A DNA stretch of 64,000 nucleotides from Melitaea cinxia. Lineage: Eukaryota > Arthropoda > Insecta > Lepidoptera > Nymphalidae. The DNA is taken from positions 9,735,501 through 9,799,500 of the forward strand of contig NC_059402.1 in assembly GCF_905220565.1 (NCBI RefSeq), read 5' to 3'. Under the pieces are notes generated by a model, which saw only the letters and a program-made list of their open reading frames with translations, did no database searches and had not been told where the DNA came from. The translations under genes and the position numbers were made by a program. Shown piece by piece: positions 1-11,351 of the stretch. Within the stretch, counting starts at the first letter, position 1; every line of letters starts with the position of its first letter.

Positions 1-1519
1 ATAATAATTGATGTGGAGTTATCCGAAAAATCCCATTGAACGAAGATATTTTAAGTGGATTCTTTGACGCGAATGAAATTTTCCATTATTAAATTATCGA
101 ATTGGGCTATAATAATATTCATTATCGTAATTGGACGTATCCAGCGGTCCGGAGGGTGTTCGTAATCATCGCTTAATTAATTGATCGAAAGTTCAACCCT
201 TAGTTCAGATAATACGCCTGCTAAAGCGAGATAAAGGAAGGGCACCGAACCGTTAAAAGCGGGCGATGTGAAATATTAGTCAAGTCACAAGTGAAAACAT
301 GTAGTTAGTTACGTCACGTCAGTAAAACATAAAGGGATGCTTAGTAAGATACTCTTAATGAAGATAAATATTGTTGTTCATTTATATGGATTAACTTTGC
401 GATGTGCCAAAACTGTTAATTAACGCAAGCGACATTGTCTAAAAGGTCGCGTTGTCGATTGTGAAGGCAATTTGTTTATGTAGTTTAAACTCATATGTTG
501 CGCGCCAAGTTTTAAGTGTTAAGATTAATTAATGTTATTTATAGTTCTGTAATTCTATGTAGCGCTTGTTTTAAAAACTTGGTAAAATAATTAAAAAATA
601 TATGAATTAATGAGTAAAAAATTAAAGCTAATCCTTGTCATTATTATGTGATACTATATTTTGTTAAAACAGAAGCATAAAAATATTGTTCGAAAATGTA
701 TTTCAATAATCACTATATACATTTAGGTAAAATAAGATATTTCAAATAAATTACAGCTTCAATAACATAACTCAATGTCTATTGCTTTTAGTTTTAGGCT
801 CTAATGCTAATTGACATAAAAAGTAGCGTTGACATGTAGTCAACATTAACAGCAAAAACACATATATTTTTCTGTATACCACTAACAGTTTTGTGAGAAA
901 AAAGCATCCCTATTTTCTAATAAAGTAGAAAAATTACGTCATATATGTACACATATTTTATAAAACGACATTTAACTTACGCTTTTTTCCTTTCCTTTTA
1001 CATCATAGCAATAAGCGCAGACGTAACATTAATAAAACAACCTTAACAACTCACCCTACATAAAGTTCGGAAACATAACCACGGCAGTTCTATCGATCCT
1101 GGCTTAATTATACCTACATAACAACTTTATAATTACTAATGTTGACGTACCCGAATAAATAATGGTCACTATAGAATTATCTATACTTTGTTCTATTTAC
1201 TCGTATGTCTTGGATTCTCAATCAAATATTATGGTTTACTAAAAAAGCTTTTATTCCGTCCAATTCAAGGTAATTATACTATGGAAATATTTTCTGTAGT
1301 TATGTAAATAAAAATGCAATTTTAGGAGACTATTATAGTGTCATTATTATGAAAACAACAATTATATTTTATGGGTTTATACATCTGATGCAATATAAGA
1401 GTATATTTCTTAGAAAAGGAACGTTTTAAAATTAAACAATTTATTTTTTGACATAATAAAAGATATTCCAATATAGATACAATCAGGAATAAAGTAGTTA
1501 AGTTTGAGATAAGCCAAAC
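1..1519. other. AT-rich sequence left of exon 3, no gene seen
   Basis: No exon, RNA gene or recognisable repeat was found. On the minus strand this is intron following the CUB exon that ends at 1520, so the next exon of that gene lies beyond the left edge. The first 300 bases are somewhat less AT-rich than the rest and could be conserved non-coding DNA, but nothing specific supports a function. Confidence 0.5.
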
Positions 1520-1720
1520 CTGTTGACTGAGTCTATCCAGTCTCAGGGTCATGTTGATAGAGTCGGATTCGCTGAAGTATACCGTGTAGCCCCACGCGGA
1601 GCCACACCACTGGCCGGTGGGTGGCGCGGGGCTCCGCTCCACTATCGTCATGTGCCCATCTGGACACCCGTCCGAGGTAAACGACACGAACTTACCCACC
1701 GTGAACGTGTCGAATGTTAG
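1520..1720 (-). CDS. CUB/LDLa-domain protein gene, exon 3 (second half of CUB domain)
   Basis: This 201-nt exon (67 codons, phase 0 at both ends) continues the CUB domain begun in the exon at 2941-3077. The upstream intron ends in a good acceptor (TTGTTTCAG, AG at 1722-1721) and translation opens with LTFDTFTVGKF. Joined to the preceding ...GDIIQ it gives the CUB core pattern of a beta-strand followed by a Phe-rich strand. The third and fourth CUB cysteines are visible in GCPDGH and QWCG, followed by the strand GYTVYFSESDS. The donor after ...RLSQQ is CAG|GTTTGG at 1519, which is weaker than consensus. A strong-looking GTAAGT inside the exon (in VGK) must be skipped for the domain to stay intact. 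The rest of the protein is outside the window. CUB domains usually mediate extracellular protein contacts. Confidence 0.82.
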
Positions 1721-2940
1721 CTGAAACAAGATTACGTGGTTAGTTAGGAATATTACGATTCAGTTAGTCCGCTTTGTAAATGTTTCGCAGATGTTACTGT
1801 TAGTACACGTTACATTCAGTGTGTGTTTTCAAAACTTGCAACCTTCTCATAACATATCTACGTAATACTTTGGAGATATATTTGGCAACTAAAATTCTTA
1901 TGAAGGATACAACCGAAGTTTCAAAATTGTTTGAATAATAACGTCGATTTTTTGCTGGCCTGCAATGCCCCAATAAAACTTTGCACATGTTCAACGCCAT
2001 TGAAACCGCATATTATGCTAAAATTTTGAAATATTATACAATTTATTACTTATTTCATTTTTGTACGATTACTATTTTTAAACTTTTAGTGACGGGATTA
2101 TGGCTCGTGGTACAACCACCTCGCGATAAATTCTGAACGCGTAAGTTTGTAGTTGAAAATATTTTAAACATACTATTTCCTGAAGCTCAAGCACGCACAA
2201 AAATAAAAAATAAATAAGAGTTTACCATTTCATTTTATATTACTGCATAGCTTTTATTTACTTCTCCAGAAAATAGTTAAATTTTATGCTGAATGACTTA
2301 AATGTTTTAAATTTGGAACATTCTTTACTCTTAAGTAAATTTAAACTGCGATTTGGCTTTAAACGGTCACCAAGACAAAAAGTTCAGCAAGAGCCTTAAT
2401 ATTTGTGAGTATTAAAATACTTTTAGTGCAGCGTTGCTCAAGATAAAAAAAACTAACAAAAGGACAAAAGAATTCCCAATAAAAATTATAAGGCCTTCAT
2501 TACATTTTTACGTACAAAAAATTACAAGATACATTGAAACATTTCTCTAAAATATTTTAAATGTTATTTAAGTTTCCATAATTTAATTTATAAATAATAT
2601 TAATTCATGTTAAAAACTACTACTCACAAAAAAAAACCGGTACGTATATTCCCAACGTGTACAATATTCATATGTATTAAAGTTTTTATAAAATTACTAG
2701 CTATATCCTACGTTTTCACAGTCGTTAATTTGAAGAAAAAAGAAATGGTCTTCTGTAAATGGCCTATCCAACACAAAAAGAATTTTTTAATTCGAACCAG
2801 TTTTTCCTGAGATGCTGAGCGTTTAAACAAACAAAAAAATTTCAGCTTGATGATATTATAGACTGGCAAGAATGAGGCAATAAGTTTTGTATAAAACTTT
2901 TGTTTTTTAATAAAAAGAATGTAGTGAATTTCATATTTAC
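1721..2940 (-). other. Intron 2 of the CUB/LDLa gene
   Basis: This 1.22-kb AT-rich intron runs from donor CAG|GTAAAT (2940-2935) to acceptor TTTCAG (1723-1721). It separates two phase-0 exon ends, so the reading frame passes straight through. No repeat or exon was recognised inside. Confidence 0.75.
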
Positions 2941-3077
2941 CTGAATAATATCACCGTAGCTGCCGCCATTAGCAGTAAAGTTTAGGTGACAAACGAACGG
3001 GAGGTGGTCTTCTCTCGGCCTGCGGACCTCCAATTCGTACGTTCTACCGACGTCGCCCATGTATGTTCTGTTGCACG
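2941..3077 (-). CDS. CUB/LDLa-domain protein gene, exon 2 (start of CUB domain)
   Basis: This 137-nt exon encodes the beginning of a CUB domain: CNRTYMGDVG, then the second cysteine in FVCHLNF, then NGGSYGDIIQ at the exon end. The acceptor is ATTATAG (AG at 3079-3078) and the donor CAG|GTAAAT (from 2940). It starts with two bases that complete the split codon left by the LDLa exon (phase 1) and ends in phase 0, matching the next exon. All three exons therefore join without a frame break, which is the strongest evidence that they belong to one gene. A repeat copy starts about 90 bases upstream in the intron. Confidence 0.85.
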
Positions 3078-3163
3078 CTATAATATCAACAAACTTCATT
3101 ATTTATTTTATTACCCAAAAAATAATTTAGACTATATATTTTTATTATTTTATTTATGCTGTA

Positions 3164-3497
3164 TGGTTGCGGCAGTAAGAATATAGCCACATCCTCTCTT
3201 CCTGTGGGTGTCGTAAAAGGCGACTAAGGGATAAAACAGTTCCACTACCACCTTGGAACTTAAAAAGCCGACCGATGGCGGGATAACAATCCAACTGCTG
3301 GCTTTGAAATACACAGGCCGAAGACGCACGTCGCCGGGGCAGCAGCGTCTTCGGTGCGACAAAGCCAACCCTGCGGTCACCCCTGCACAGCGTGGTGACT
3401 ATGGGCAAAACACACGAGTTCGCGCCATTGTTGGCGCGAACTTATGGAAGCCTATGTCCAGCAGTGGACTGTAGTTAGAAGGAAGTGAGTGAGTGAT
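3164..3497 (+). mobile_element. Hairpin-rich SINE-like repeat, copy 1 (full length)
   Basis: One of five related copies (with 5104-5237, 16432-16758, 19352-19690 and 37719-38040). Three inverted repeats are visible: GTTCCA/TGGAAC near 3239, CCGAAGACG (3318-3326) with CGTCTTCGG (3346-3354), and an 11-bp perfect stem with 4-nt loop at 3417-3442. The 3' end (CCTATGTCCAGCAGTGGACTG) is shared with the RTE LINE fragment at 21087-21474, which suggests mobilisation by that LINE. It has no long ORF and no clear tRNA-like promoter. It could alternatively be a deleted RTE 3' end. Confidence 0.75.
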
Positions 3498-5103
3498 TTT
3501 TATTTAATCAAATATGCTACCACATTTCAGTAATGTCGTTATTATAATTATAAATGTACAGTTACGATTAAAAAGTGCTTTTAAAACCTACTCGAATACA
3601 GGTATTTTTATTTGATTTGTAATTTAGTAGTACTTTATTAACAACGTATATTCATATCAAAGTCAATCTTAAGTATTAACGTTGGTAAGGTGTTATACAG
3701 TTATATAATGTAAATAAGGTTTTCTTTTCTACATATTTTTATTACAAACAGCATTTTAGTGCTAATATAGTAAAAAAAATAATTTTATGATCACTTTATA
3801 GAAATGCAAGAAGACCATAGTGTCACCACAATGCCATTCTTAATGGTCAATGTAAACACATTAGCTTTGACCTTATACCTGACAACTACATATATGTATA
3901 TACACATTCAAAGTACATTATATAGTATATAAAAATAAGAAAATATGTAGACATGATATAACAATTATGTTACTTGCCGAAGATTTTATTGTTTACACAA
4001 TTTAGAGATTTTTGTATTTTGAGGGTTATGTTTCTTAACTCGCTATATTTTGAATAATAATAGTTAGAAAAGATTATTGTCAATAGTTATATGTTGCACC
4101 TAAGGTTTATAATAATATGCAATATGCACTCAAACAAATTTTATATTAATGAATTACAATAGAATACAATGTAAACCTAATATTGCAACAATTTCAAGTT
4201 AAACCTGTTTAAATTAGTCTTATAAATCACTAACTACTCGTCTTGTTGATTCAAAAAGTTCTCCAACTTGATAGGTAATTAATTATAACAAGTTGTAGAG
4301 CTTGATAGGTACAGAAAAAATGAAATAATTTCCGCGAACAATATAAATTTCGGTACCTGTACTATTGTTAATCCTTTTAACAAAAAATGGGAAATGAGAA
4401 GGGAAAAGAATTTGAATAAAGTGAACCGTACAATGGGGAGTCAGCCATATTTTTACAATCTTTTAAAAAGCCTTTTGTCTGTCCTGACAGAGCATTAAGT
4501 ACACAGCATAAGACAAGTGTTCACTTCGCCGCGGAATATTATTGTTCGCTTTTAATATTTTTTAAGCCTTAATTTCTATTACGGTCGTCATTTACGATGT
4601 TTGTGTTGGATATCATTGCGGAAAATGACCTGCTGACATCAATGTAAGAGCATAGCTGTTGTGAATAAAAAATACAATTTAGGTATACATGTGTCTTATA
4701 AATAATTGAATATGTCATATTGTATAAGATAATTATCTTATATAATATAACATCTTTTAAAATGATGAATCGTATGAAATGATAAATATCAACTTTGTTG
4801 ATAATACTATTAATCGAACTTGAATCATCTATTCATAAAATAAATGTGAATGGGCTGTTGGGTAATGAATGTAAAATTCTGGTTTGGGTTGGCACTACAA
4901 AATTTTCAAGTGTGTTAAACTTGTTAGAAAATTAAGCTCATGTATACGATGAACATATAAAACCATAAAATAAAGTAGAAAAAGATTTTTTTTTCGGATA
5001 TTATAAGTATGTACTTGTATCATATGGCTCACATCATGATAGTATATTTATTACAAACTTTTATTGCAACACAATTTTGAAGCAAATATTAGATTATCAT
5101 TCC

Positions 5104-5237
5104 AGCCTGTTGCAGTCCACTGCTGGACATAGGCCTCCACAAGTTCGCGCCAAAAATGCGAGAACTCATGTGTGTTGCCCATAGTCACCACGCTGGGCAG
5201 GCGGGTTGGTGACCGCAGGGCTATCTTTGTCGCACCT
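5104..5237 (-). mobile_element. Hairpin-rich SINE-like repeat, copy 2 (5'-truncated)
   Basis: The reverse-strand copy starts with CAGCCTGTTGCAGTCCACTG and continues through the GTTCGCGCCA hairpin and the GTGACTATGGGC region. It is cut off near 5237, before the CCGAAGACG hairpin. The truncation removes the element's 5' part, as expected for target-primed insertion. Confidence 0.7.
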
Positions 5238-5404
5238 AAATATTAGATATAGCGAAATTTACTTGTCTAGATAAACTAGATAAGTAAATTAAATAACTTG
5301 ATGCGATTGATTTAAACTATTTAAATTTTCAAACAAAGGAAATATGCGTACTTAAATTATTATATGTATCTGTACTAAAATATTATATTACTTAATTCGA
5401 TATA

Positions 5405-5475
5405 TATATATGTATATGTCCTCAACTCGGGCTGGGAATCGAACCCACAACCCAAAATGCGCTAACGGAATAGGC
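5405..5475 (-). mobile_element. tRNA-derived SINE fragment
   Basis: On the minus strand a GGTTCGATTCC box (5435-5445) is followed by GGCTG...GAGTTGAGGAC, as in the better copy at 15545-15770. Only the box-B side is preserved. It is not a functional tRNA, because no cloverleaf arms can be paired around it. Confidence 0.5.
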
Positions 5476-6238
5476 AAATTAGTGATGGAGTTTAGTCTTT
5501 TTGAAAAAAAAAACGGACGAATTTTCCTAGTCTAGTCAAGGTTAATCGAATATAACAATCACTTGCTCATCTAGCGTTATTATAATTAGAACTATCATAC
5601 AAAATACAAAAGAGATTTTTCATTTGTTCAAAATCAAAAACGTTTAATCATTTATAATTAAAATTCCATCAATCGTACCCGAATACTGTACTGTTAATAA
5701 ATGATTATTACGAAGAAAGTACAATTGTTTTGAAGAATGCATATAACTATGTATACAAGCTAAGTATGCCATTACTCTAGTAAAATGGACCATTTGTTTA
5801 GCGTCGGCATGCAACGGGTTGAAAAAATTTATCCCTCCGGAACGGGACAGGTCTGTAATTTTTTTGTTGCTAAAATTTATTTCTCCACACATTTGTTAAT
5901 TTCAAAGTAGAGCTTTGAAAAACAGAAAACAGGTTTGCGAAAAATCCCCAGTGAAACCTAAGACGAGAAATTACTTTTTATAATTTTTTGTGGCTTAAAA
6001 TTTTTCTTTCTAAAAAAGTGATTTGTTACAGTTTATTTTTACATTAAATGAATATTAGAAAATATGTTTCTAGTATTTTTTAAGACTATATATTTTCTTC
6101 ATTCTTTATGACTTAGGTACATTATTTCATGATATAACGATTTTCTTAAAAAATTAATAAAATGTACTACAATGTATGTGTGTATGAATGTATGTAATAT
6201 TCGTCATTTATTCAATTTAAACTGTTAGTCAAAACAAC

Positions 6239-6438
6239 TTCGACTGCTAGGTGATCTGAAACAAACGTTTACGTATTTCGGACTGAATTTTACTTTCACT
6301 GTCTCCGTAGTGGATCCATGTTTCATAAAGAACCAAAGGATGCAAAGACAGAGGATTTGAGGTGACATACAGTGAGATTCAAAAACTTTTAGTCTCATAT
6401 CCATCGAGTTGGGTATCAATAGAAATGGTTTCATCTAC
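6239..6438 (-). other. Coding-like patch of unknown origin
   Basis: On the minus strand a possible acceptor (TATATAG, AG at 6440-6439) precedes about 200 bases that are less AT-rich than their surroundings. One frame is open for about 69 codons from an ATG at 6434. Another reads VDETISIDTQLDGYETKSF, then a stop, then resumes. No domain was recognised. It may be a decayed transposon ORF or a relic exon inside intron 1. Confidence 0.2.
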
Positions 6439-7600
6439 CTATATAATAATAATATAGACGTGACAATTAAACTCGATTAATACGATAAAATTTGAAAATA
6501 TAAAAAAAATAATGGATCTATAAATAAAATAAAATGTGTATTAGAAATATATCAAACTATTTATGGTTTAAAAAAATGACTAAAAATAATATAATATTTT
6601 AAAATTACTAAGGCATCTAATACATAAATCCATAAGACAATGAAAATTATAAATTTATAAAAAATGAAATGAGAAAATAATACTTTATACAGATTGGATC
6701 TTCTACTTCACTCTTTTATTTATTTATTTATTTTTTATTCGTTAGTAAAACAACATAATTTAAATAAAATTTTATAGATTCAAGAACAGCAATGTCAAAC
6801 GTATTTTAGTAGATGTTGGGCTTAGTAATTTAATATAAATTAAATAGTTTGGCACTATAGCATAGTTAGTTCATAAGGTGCGAAGGTTAGTACTCGGGTA
6901 AGTTTTGATTTAGTACGCGATTGGTAATCCTTACTAATTTGCTCTTTCGACGTTATTGATAGGAGGAATCAACTTCTTAGCCTAACAAACATTTGATGTT
7001 TCAAATAATTTACGTCAAACGAGCTAAATGAATTTTAGTATATAATTATGTACTATTTGATATTAAAAACCAAATATGAGTGAACAGTTCTTTTGCGTTA
7101 ATTTTTTTTTTTTGCAATTATAAAAGTAAATAGTTAGTAACTCCGGTTATTCAGAAATAAGGTAGGCAGATGCTATTTTTTTTTAAATCGTCCTTATTCG
7201 TTTAAAGCTGGCATATTCACGGCTGCATATAGGATGTGCATGGCTGTATTGAAATTAAATGCTGCTGTTGCCACCTAACAATATATTATTGATTATTATT
7301 AATACACATAAAGTGTTACCATATTACAAGTGTAATAGAACAAAAAAGTTAGATTTAAAGAATTCCAAGTACTCAAACGAAAAGACTAAGAACGACGTTT
7401 TAAGAAAGCCTTTGACTTAAAGAGAAACGTTTAAATTTTATTATTGGTCGGAAGAAATTTAAGCTAAAAATAATTCACAAAGATGAATTTGGACCGCTCT
7501 GTAATAATTATTTTTTGATCATAAATTTTAGGTACGATAAAGTGTGGATCATCTATAATCTATAATCTATAATATATATAAAAGCGAATGGTCACTCACT

Positions 7601-8926
7601 CATCACGAAATCTCCGAAACTATAACACCTACAAACTTGAAATTTGGCAGGTAGGCTCCTTATAGGACGTAGACATCCGCTAAGAACGGATTTTTCAAAA
7701 CTCGACCCCTGAGGGGTTAAAACGGGGGTTGCAAGTTTGTATGAAAGTTCTATTTTTTTGAAGTAAGAGACTTGAAATTTAAAATGTATGCTCTATAGAT
7801 GATGAGAAGGCGTCCAAATAATATATCTTTAGAAATCAACTCCTTTTTGGGGTTAAAACGGGGGATGGTAGGTTGACTCCCTCATCACGAAATCTCCGAA
7901 ACTATAACACCTACAAACTTGAAATTTGGCAGGTAGGCTCCTTATAGAACGTAGACATCCGCTAAGAACGAATTTTTCAAAACTCGACCCCTAAGGGGTT
8001 AAAACGGGGGTTGCAAGTTTGTATGAAAGTTCTATTTTTTTGAAGTAAGAGACTTGAAATTTAAAATGTATGCTCTATAAATAATGAGAAGGCGTCCAAA
8101 TAATGTATCTTTAGAAATCAACTCCTTTTTGGGGTTAAAACGGGGGATGGTAGGTTGACTCCCTCATCACGAAATCTCCGAAACTATAACACCTACAAAC
8201 TTGAAATTTGGCAAAAAGGCTTTTTATAGGACGTAGATATCCGCTAAGAACGGATTTTACGAAATTCAACCCCTAAGGAGGTAAAACGGGGGTTGGAAGT
8301 TTGTGTGAAAGTCCCGTGTTTTTGAAGTAAGAGACTTGAAATTTAAAATGTATACCTTATAGACGATAAGAAGGTGTTCAAATAGTGTATCTTTAGATCA
8401 ACTCCCTTTTGGCGTTAAAACGGGGGATGGTAGGTTTACTCACTCATCACGAAATCTCCGAAACTATAATACCTACAAACTTGAAATTTGGCATATTAGG
8501 CTCCTTATAGGGCGTAGACATTCGCTAAGAACGGATTTTACGAAATTCGACCCCTAAGGGGGTAAAACGGGGGTTGGAAGTTTGTATGAAAGTCCTATGT
8601 TTTTGAAGTAAGATACTTGAAATTTAAAATTTATGTTCTATAGATCGTGACAAGGTGTCCAAATAATGTATATTTAGAAAGCAACTCCCTTTTGGGTTTA
8701 AAACGGGGGATGGTAGATTGACTCACTCATCACGAAATCTCCGGAACTATAACAGCTACAAACTTGAAATTTATCAAGTAGGCTCCTTATAGGGCGTAAA
8801 CATCCGCTAAGAACTAATTTTACGAAACTCGACCCCTAAGGGGATAAAACGGGGGTTGGAAGTTTGTATGAAAGTACTATGTTTTTGAAGTAAGAGACTT
8901 GAAATTTAAAATATATGCTCTATAGA
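7601..8926 (+). repeat. Tandem repeat, about 282-bp unit, five copies
   Basis: Units begin with CATCACGAAATCTCCG at 7601, 7883, 8165, 8445 and 8728, at spacings of 282, 282, 280 and 283. A diverged partial start occurs at 9400. Each unit contains ACTTGAAATTTGGCA, AAGAACGGATTTT, a GGGGTTAAAACGGGG motif and TATGCTCTATAGA. The first three units are nearly identical and the later ones diverge more, consistent with recent amplification at one end. Confidence 0.9.
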
Positions 8927-9319
8927 CTTGAAATTTAAAATATATATCGTAATGTATGGATCAGAATGTTGGGCAACAAAAAAAGAGTGCACGCAGCCGA
9001 GATGAGAATGCTAAGATGAATGTGTGGAGTAAGTTTGAAAGTAGCACCCGTGACAGAGAAAATAAGGAGCAATAGGTTAACGTGGTATGGGCATGTAATG
9101 ATGAGGGATGAACGCTATGTCGGTAAAAGAATGTTAGGGATGAATGTCGAAGGACGAACAGCGATCGGCAGACCGAAAAAGCGATGGATGGATTGTGAGT
9201 GAGTGAGGATATGAGAGAGAAAGGAGTAAGCGCTGAAGTGACGAATAATAGAGAGGAATGGAAGAGGAAAACATGTTATGCCGACGCTACATAAGTGGGA
9301 TAAGGGCAGGAAGATGATG
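8927..9319 (+). pseudogene. 5'-truncated RTE-type LINE fragment inserted in the tandem array
   Basis: Conceptual translation gives the C-terminal region of an RTE-type reverse transcriptase ORF: YGSECWATKKE, then NRLTWYGHVM, GMNVEG and GRPKKRWMDC, ending KRKTCYADAT before a stop at about 9292 and a GATGATGA tail. An early stop and frame changes break it. The 12-base sequence ATGCTCTATAGA sits at 8915-8926 and again at 9320-9331 and is a convincing target-site duplication. About 20 bases after the left duplication repeat flanking array sequence (CTTGAAATTTAAAATATA), as if copied during insertion. Confidence 0.75.
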
Positions 9320-9363
9320 ATGCTCTATAGATGGTGAGGAGGTGTCCAAATAATGCATCGTAA

Positions 9364-9916
9364 TCTATATATATAAAAGAGAAAGGTCACTAACTCACTC
9401 ATCACGAGAACTCAAAAACCGCTGGATGGTCTATCCATCCAGGTTGGACAAAGATAAAATTTGGCAGGGAGGTAGATTATAGTTAGCAGACGTCCGCTAA
9501 GAACGGATTTTACGATATTCCATCGCTAAGGGAGTTTAATTGGGGTTGATAGTTTGTATGAAACATATACAGCTTGAAAATAAAACTAAAAATGTGGTGT
9601 ATAGAGAGGTTTTATAAAAATAACTATTAAATTATACTTAATTGTGCTTTTTAAAAAGTTACTCAGTTTGATAAGCATTTCAACTGATTGATTTCAACTT
9701 GAACGATTGACTGAAATAAAAAAAAAAACAATTTGCGTTAAACATCTTAACAAAATAAAAACCGACTCAAACAGGAAACTAAAAAGTGAAAAATAAATTT
9801 ACTTAGTACAAAGTAATTCGTATTTTGATTAAGTTAATCAGAAATGATTAAATAAATATTTTATAATGCATACATATCTTCATAACCACGCGAACGTAGC
9901 CGCGGGCAACAGTTAG
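9364..9916 (+). mobile_element. Non-autonomous Helitron
   Basis: It begins A|TCTATATATATAAAAGAG and ends with a CGCG...CCGCGGGC hairpin and TTAG|T at 9913-9917, the usual Helitron 3' arrangement with one base changed in CTAG. It shares the AAGAACGGATTTTACGA motif with the 7601 array. No coding capacity was seen. Confidence 0.65.
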
Positions 9917-10141
9917 TGTATTATAAAACCAAGTCCCCAAAAGTGTATGTGATCGATTCGCTCAAAATCTACTGAACGGATTTTCATGCGGTTTCACCAT
10001 TGGAGAGAGGGCTCCATCATTGGCAAGAGGAAGGTTTACGGAACGGCTGAGCCGATTTTAATGAGAGTTTCACTGGAAGTTTGCCGGGAAAACTTTGTGA
10101 CATACTATTTATAACGCGGGCGAAGCCGCGGGCACAGCTAG
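9917..10141 (+). mobile_element. Helitron 3' segment with intact terminus
   Basis: It ends with the hairpin CGCGGGCGAAGCCGCGG followed by GCACAGCTAG|T (CTAG at 10138-10141), a textbook Helitron 3' end. No separate 5' TC start was found, so it is either an end-only remnant or the true distal end of the element starting at 9364. Confidence 0.65.
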
Positions 10142-10609
10142 TTACCATATATAATTTTCTGAAACATGAAATTGTAGTAATAAAAATATAAGCATGACTA
10201 TTTAATACTAAAACAAAAACACATCTCAATAGCTTCCAAATTATACTTTTGCATAAAATTCCTTTGTTAGTACAATGCGAAATAGTTATCTAGTAATTGA
10301 AAGACATTCAGGATACACGTGTTTACTAAACAAAGTCGAACGGCGCTAATTATGTACAAACCCCGGTCGTGCTTACGTAACACAAGGTTGACTGGCGTAT
10401 GAGGGATTAAAGTATTTTCAGTTCTTGAAAATTTTAATTATTTTTTATTAAAGTTTACAATTACTGTTTTGCATTTGTTTCATGTTACATGGCCCTACTA
10501 AAATAGTAAGTACTTACTTTTTTCAGTAAATAAATTTACTTTGAAATTAGCCATTGGGAGTCTTAGGATAAGTGTGTTTTGTAACAAGTTCTTTAAATTT
10601 AATATATAA
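10142..10609. other. No feature seen
   Basis: AT-rich intronic sequence between two Helitron copies. There is no ORF with domain content, no repeat partner elsewhere in the window, and no structured RNA evident. Confidence 0.4.
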
Positions 10610-10850
10610 CTAGCTTACTACTAGCGATTTCATCCGCGTATTATGGTTACTTGAAAAAAAAACCCGATTTTGAAAGATTCTTCATTGGTGCTCCGCTCCT
10701 ATTGATCTTAGCGTGATGATATATAGCCTTTTTCGATAAATGGGCTATCTAACAATGAAATAATTTTTTAAAACGGACCAGCAGTTACTAAGTTTAGCGA
10801 GTTCAAACAAACAAACAAACTCTTCGGCTTTATAATATTAGTATAAATGA
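10610..10850 (-). mobile_element. Non-autonomous Helitron, minus orientation, decayed
   Basis: The reverse-strand 3' end gives CTAG at 10613-10610 (a second CTAG lies 10 bases in) and a degraded CGCGGATGAAATCGCTAG terminus. The other end carries TACTAATATTATAAAGCCG followed by GAGTTTGTTTGTTTGTTTG, a common lepidopteran Helitron 5' end. Length is about 240 bp. Confidence 0.6.
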
Positions 10851-11351
10851 CGTGTGATGTTAATGGCATTTGACTTTTACAAAACTTATTCTTATTAGGC
10901 ATGTAATTTTGACATAAAATTAGTTGATAGTACTTATTTTAAGTTTGAATACAAGAAGGTTTATAAAAAGGCTACAATTATATTTTAATTACTTTGAAAG
11001 AAGCTTGTACTGTATTTTAAAAAAGTCAATAAAAATAACTGTCCCTCTTATGTAAACTTTTCAAGTCTTACAAAGACAAAGGCACTTATGTCGAGAGTTA
11101 TGACGACTTAGAGACCATTCCATTCCATTCTATTTTCAAGTTTTAAGGTAACAAAGCACATAAGTCTCAAAGCCTTTTTTTTCAGAAAGATTCAATACAT
11201 TTATAATAAGATTGAGAGTAGCCTACCTTTCTTTTGCCTTCTATTTTTATCGCATGAAACCAACTAAGGTTTTTTAGGGCTAAGATAATTCTTCAAAGCT
11301 TCAGTTTATATTTAAAGCGATGAGAATGAGGGCGGACTGGTTAATTACAAT

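Larger units (their letters stand above)
7566..9363 (+). mobile_element. Helitron-like element with internal 282-bp tandem array
   Basis: It starts A|TCTATAATATATATAAAAG, the 5' end form seen again at 9364, and is followed by about five tandem units of 280-283 bp. The array is interrupted by an RTE fragment (8927-9319) and resumes for about 40 bases before a second Helitron-type start at 9364. No CTAG 3' hairpin terminus was found before 9364, so this copy lacks its own 3' end or shares the one at 9916 or 10141. No Rep/helicase ORF is present, so it is non-autonomous. Confidence 0.6.

Noticed and set aside
1523..1720. Plus-strand ORF of 65 codons
   Set aside because: It is the antisense shadow of the CUB exon, which has domain and splice-site support on the minus strand.
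3150..3474. Several overlapping small ORFs on both strands
   Set aside because: They lie wholly within a repeat present five times in the window with different frame breaks in each copy. The same holds for the frames at 16488-16799, 19473-19691 and 37727-38015.
5435..5445. tRNA gene (GGTTCGATTCC box on minus strand)
   Set aside because: Only box B is present and no acceptor, D or anticodon stems can be formed. The same box recurs in SINE copies at 15.7, 23.6, 17.5, 12.3 and 63.7 kb.
7601..8926. CRISPR-like array
   Set aside because: The regular 282-bp spacing reflects whole-unit tandem duplication; there are no short repeats with unique spacers, and the context is an animal genome.
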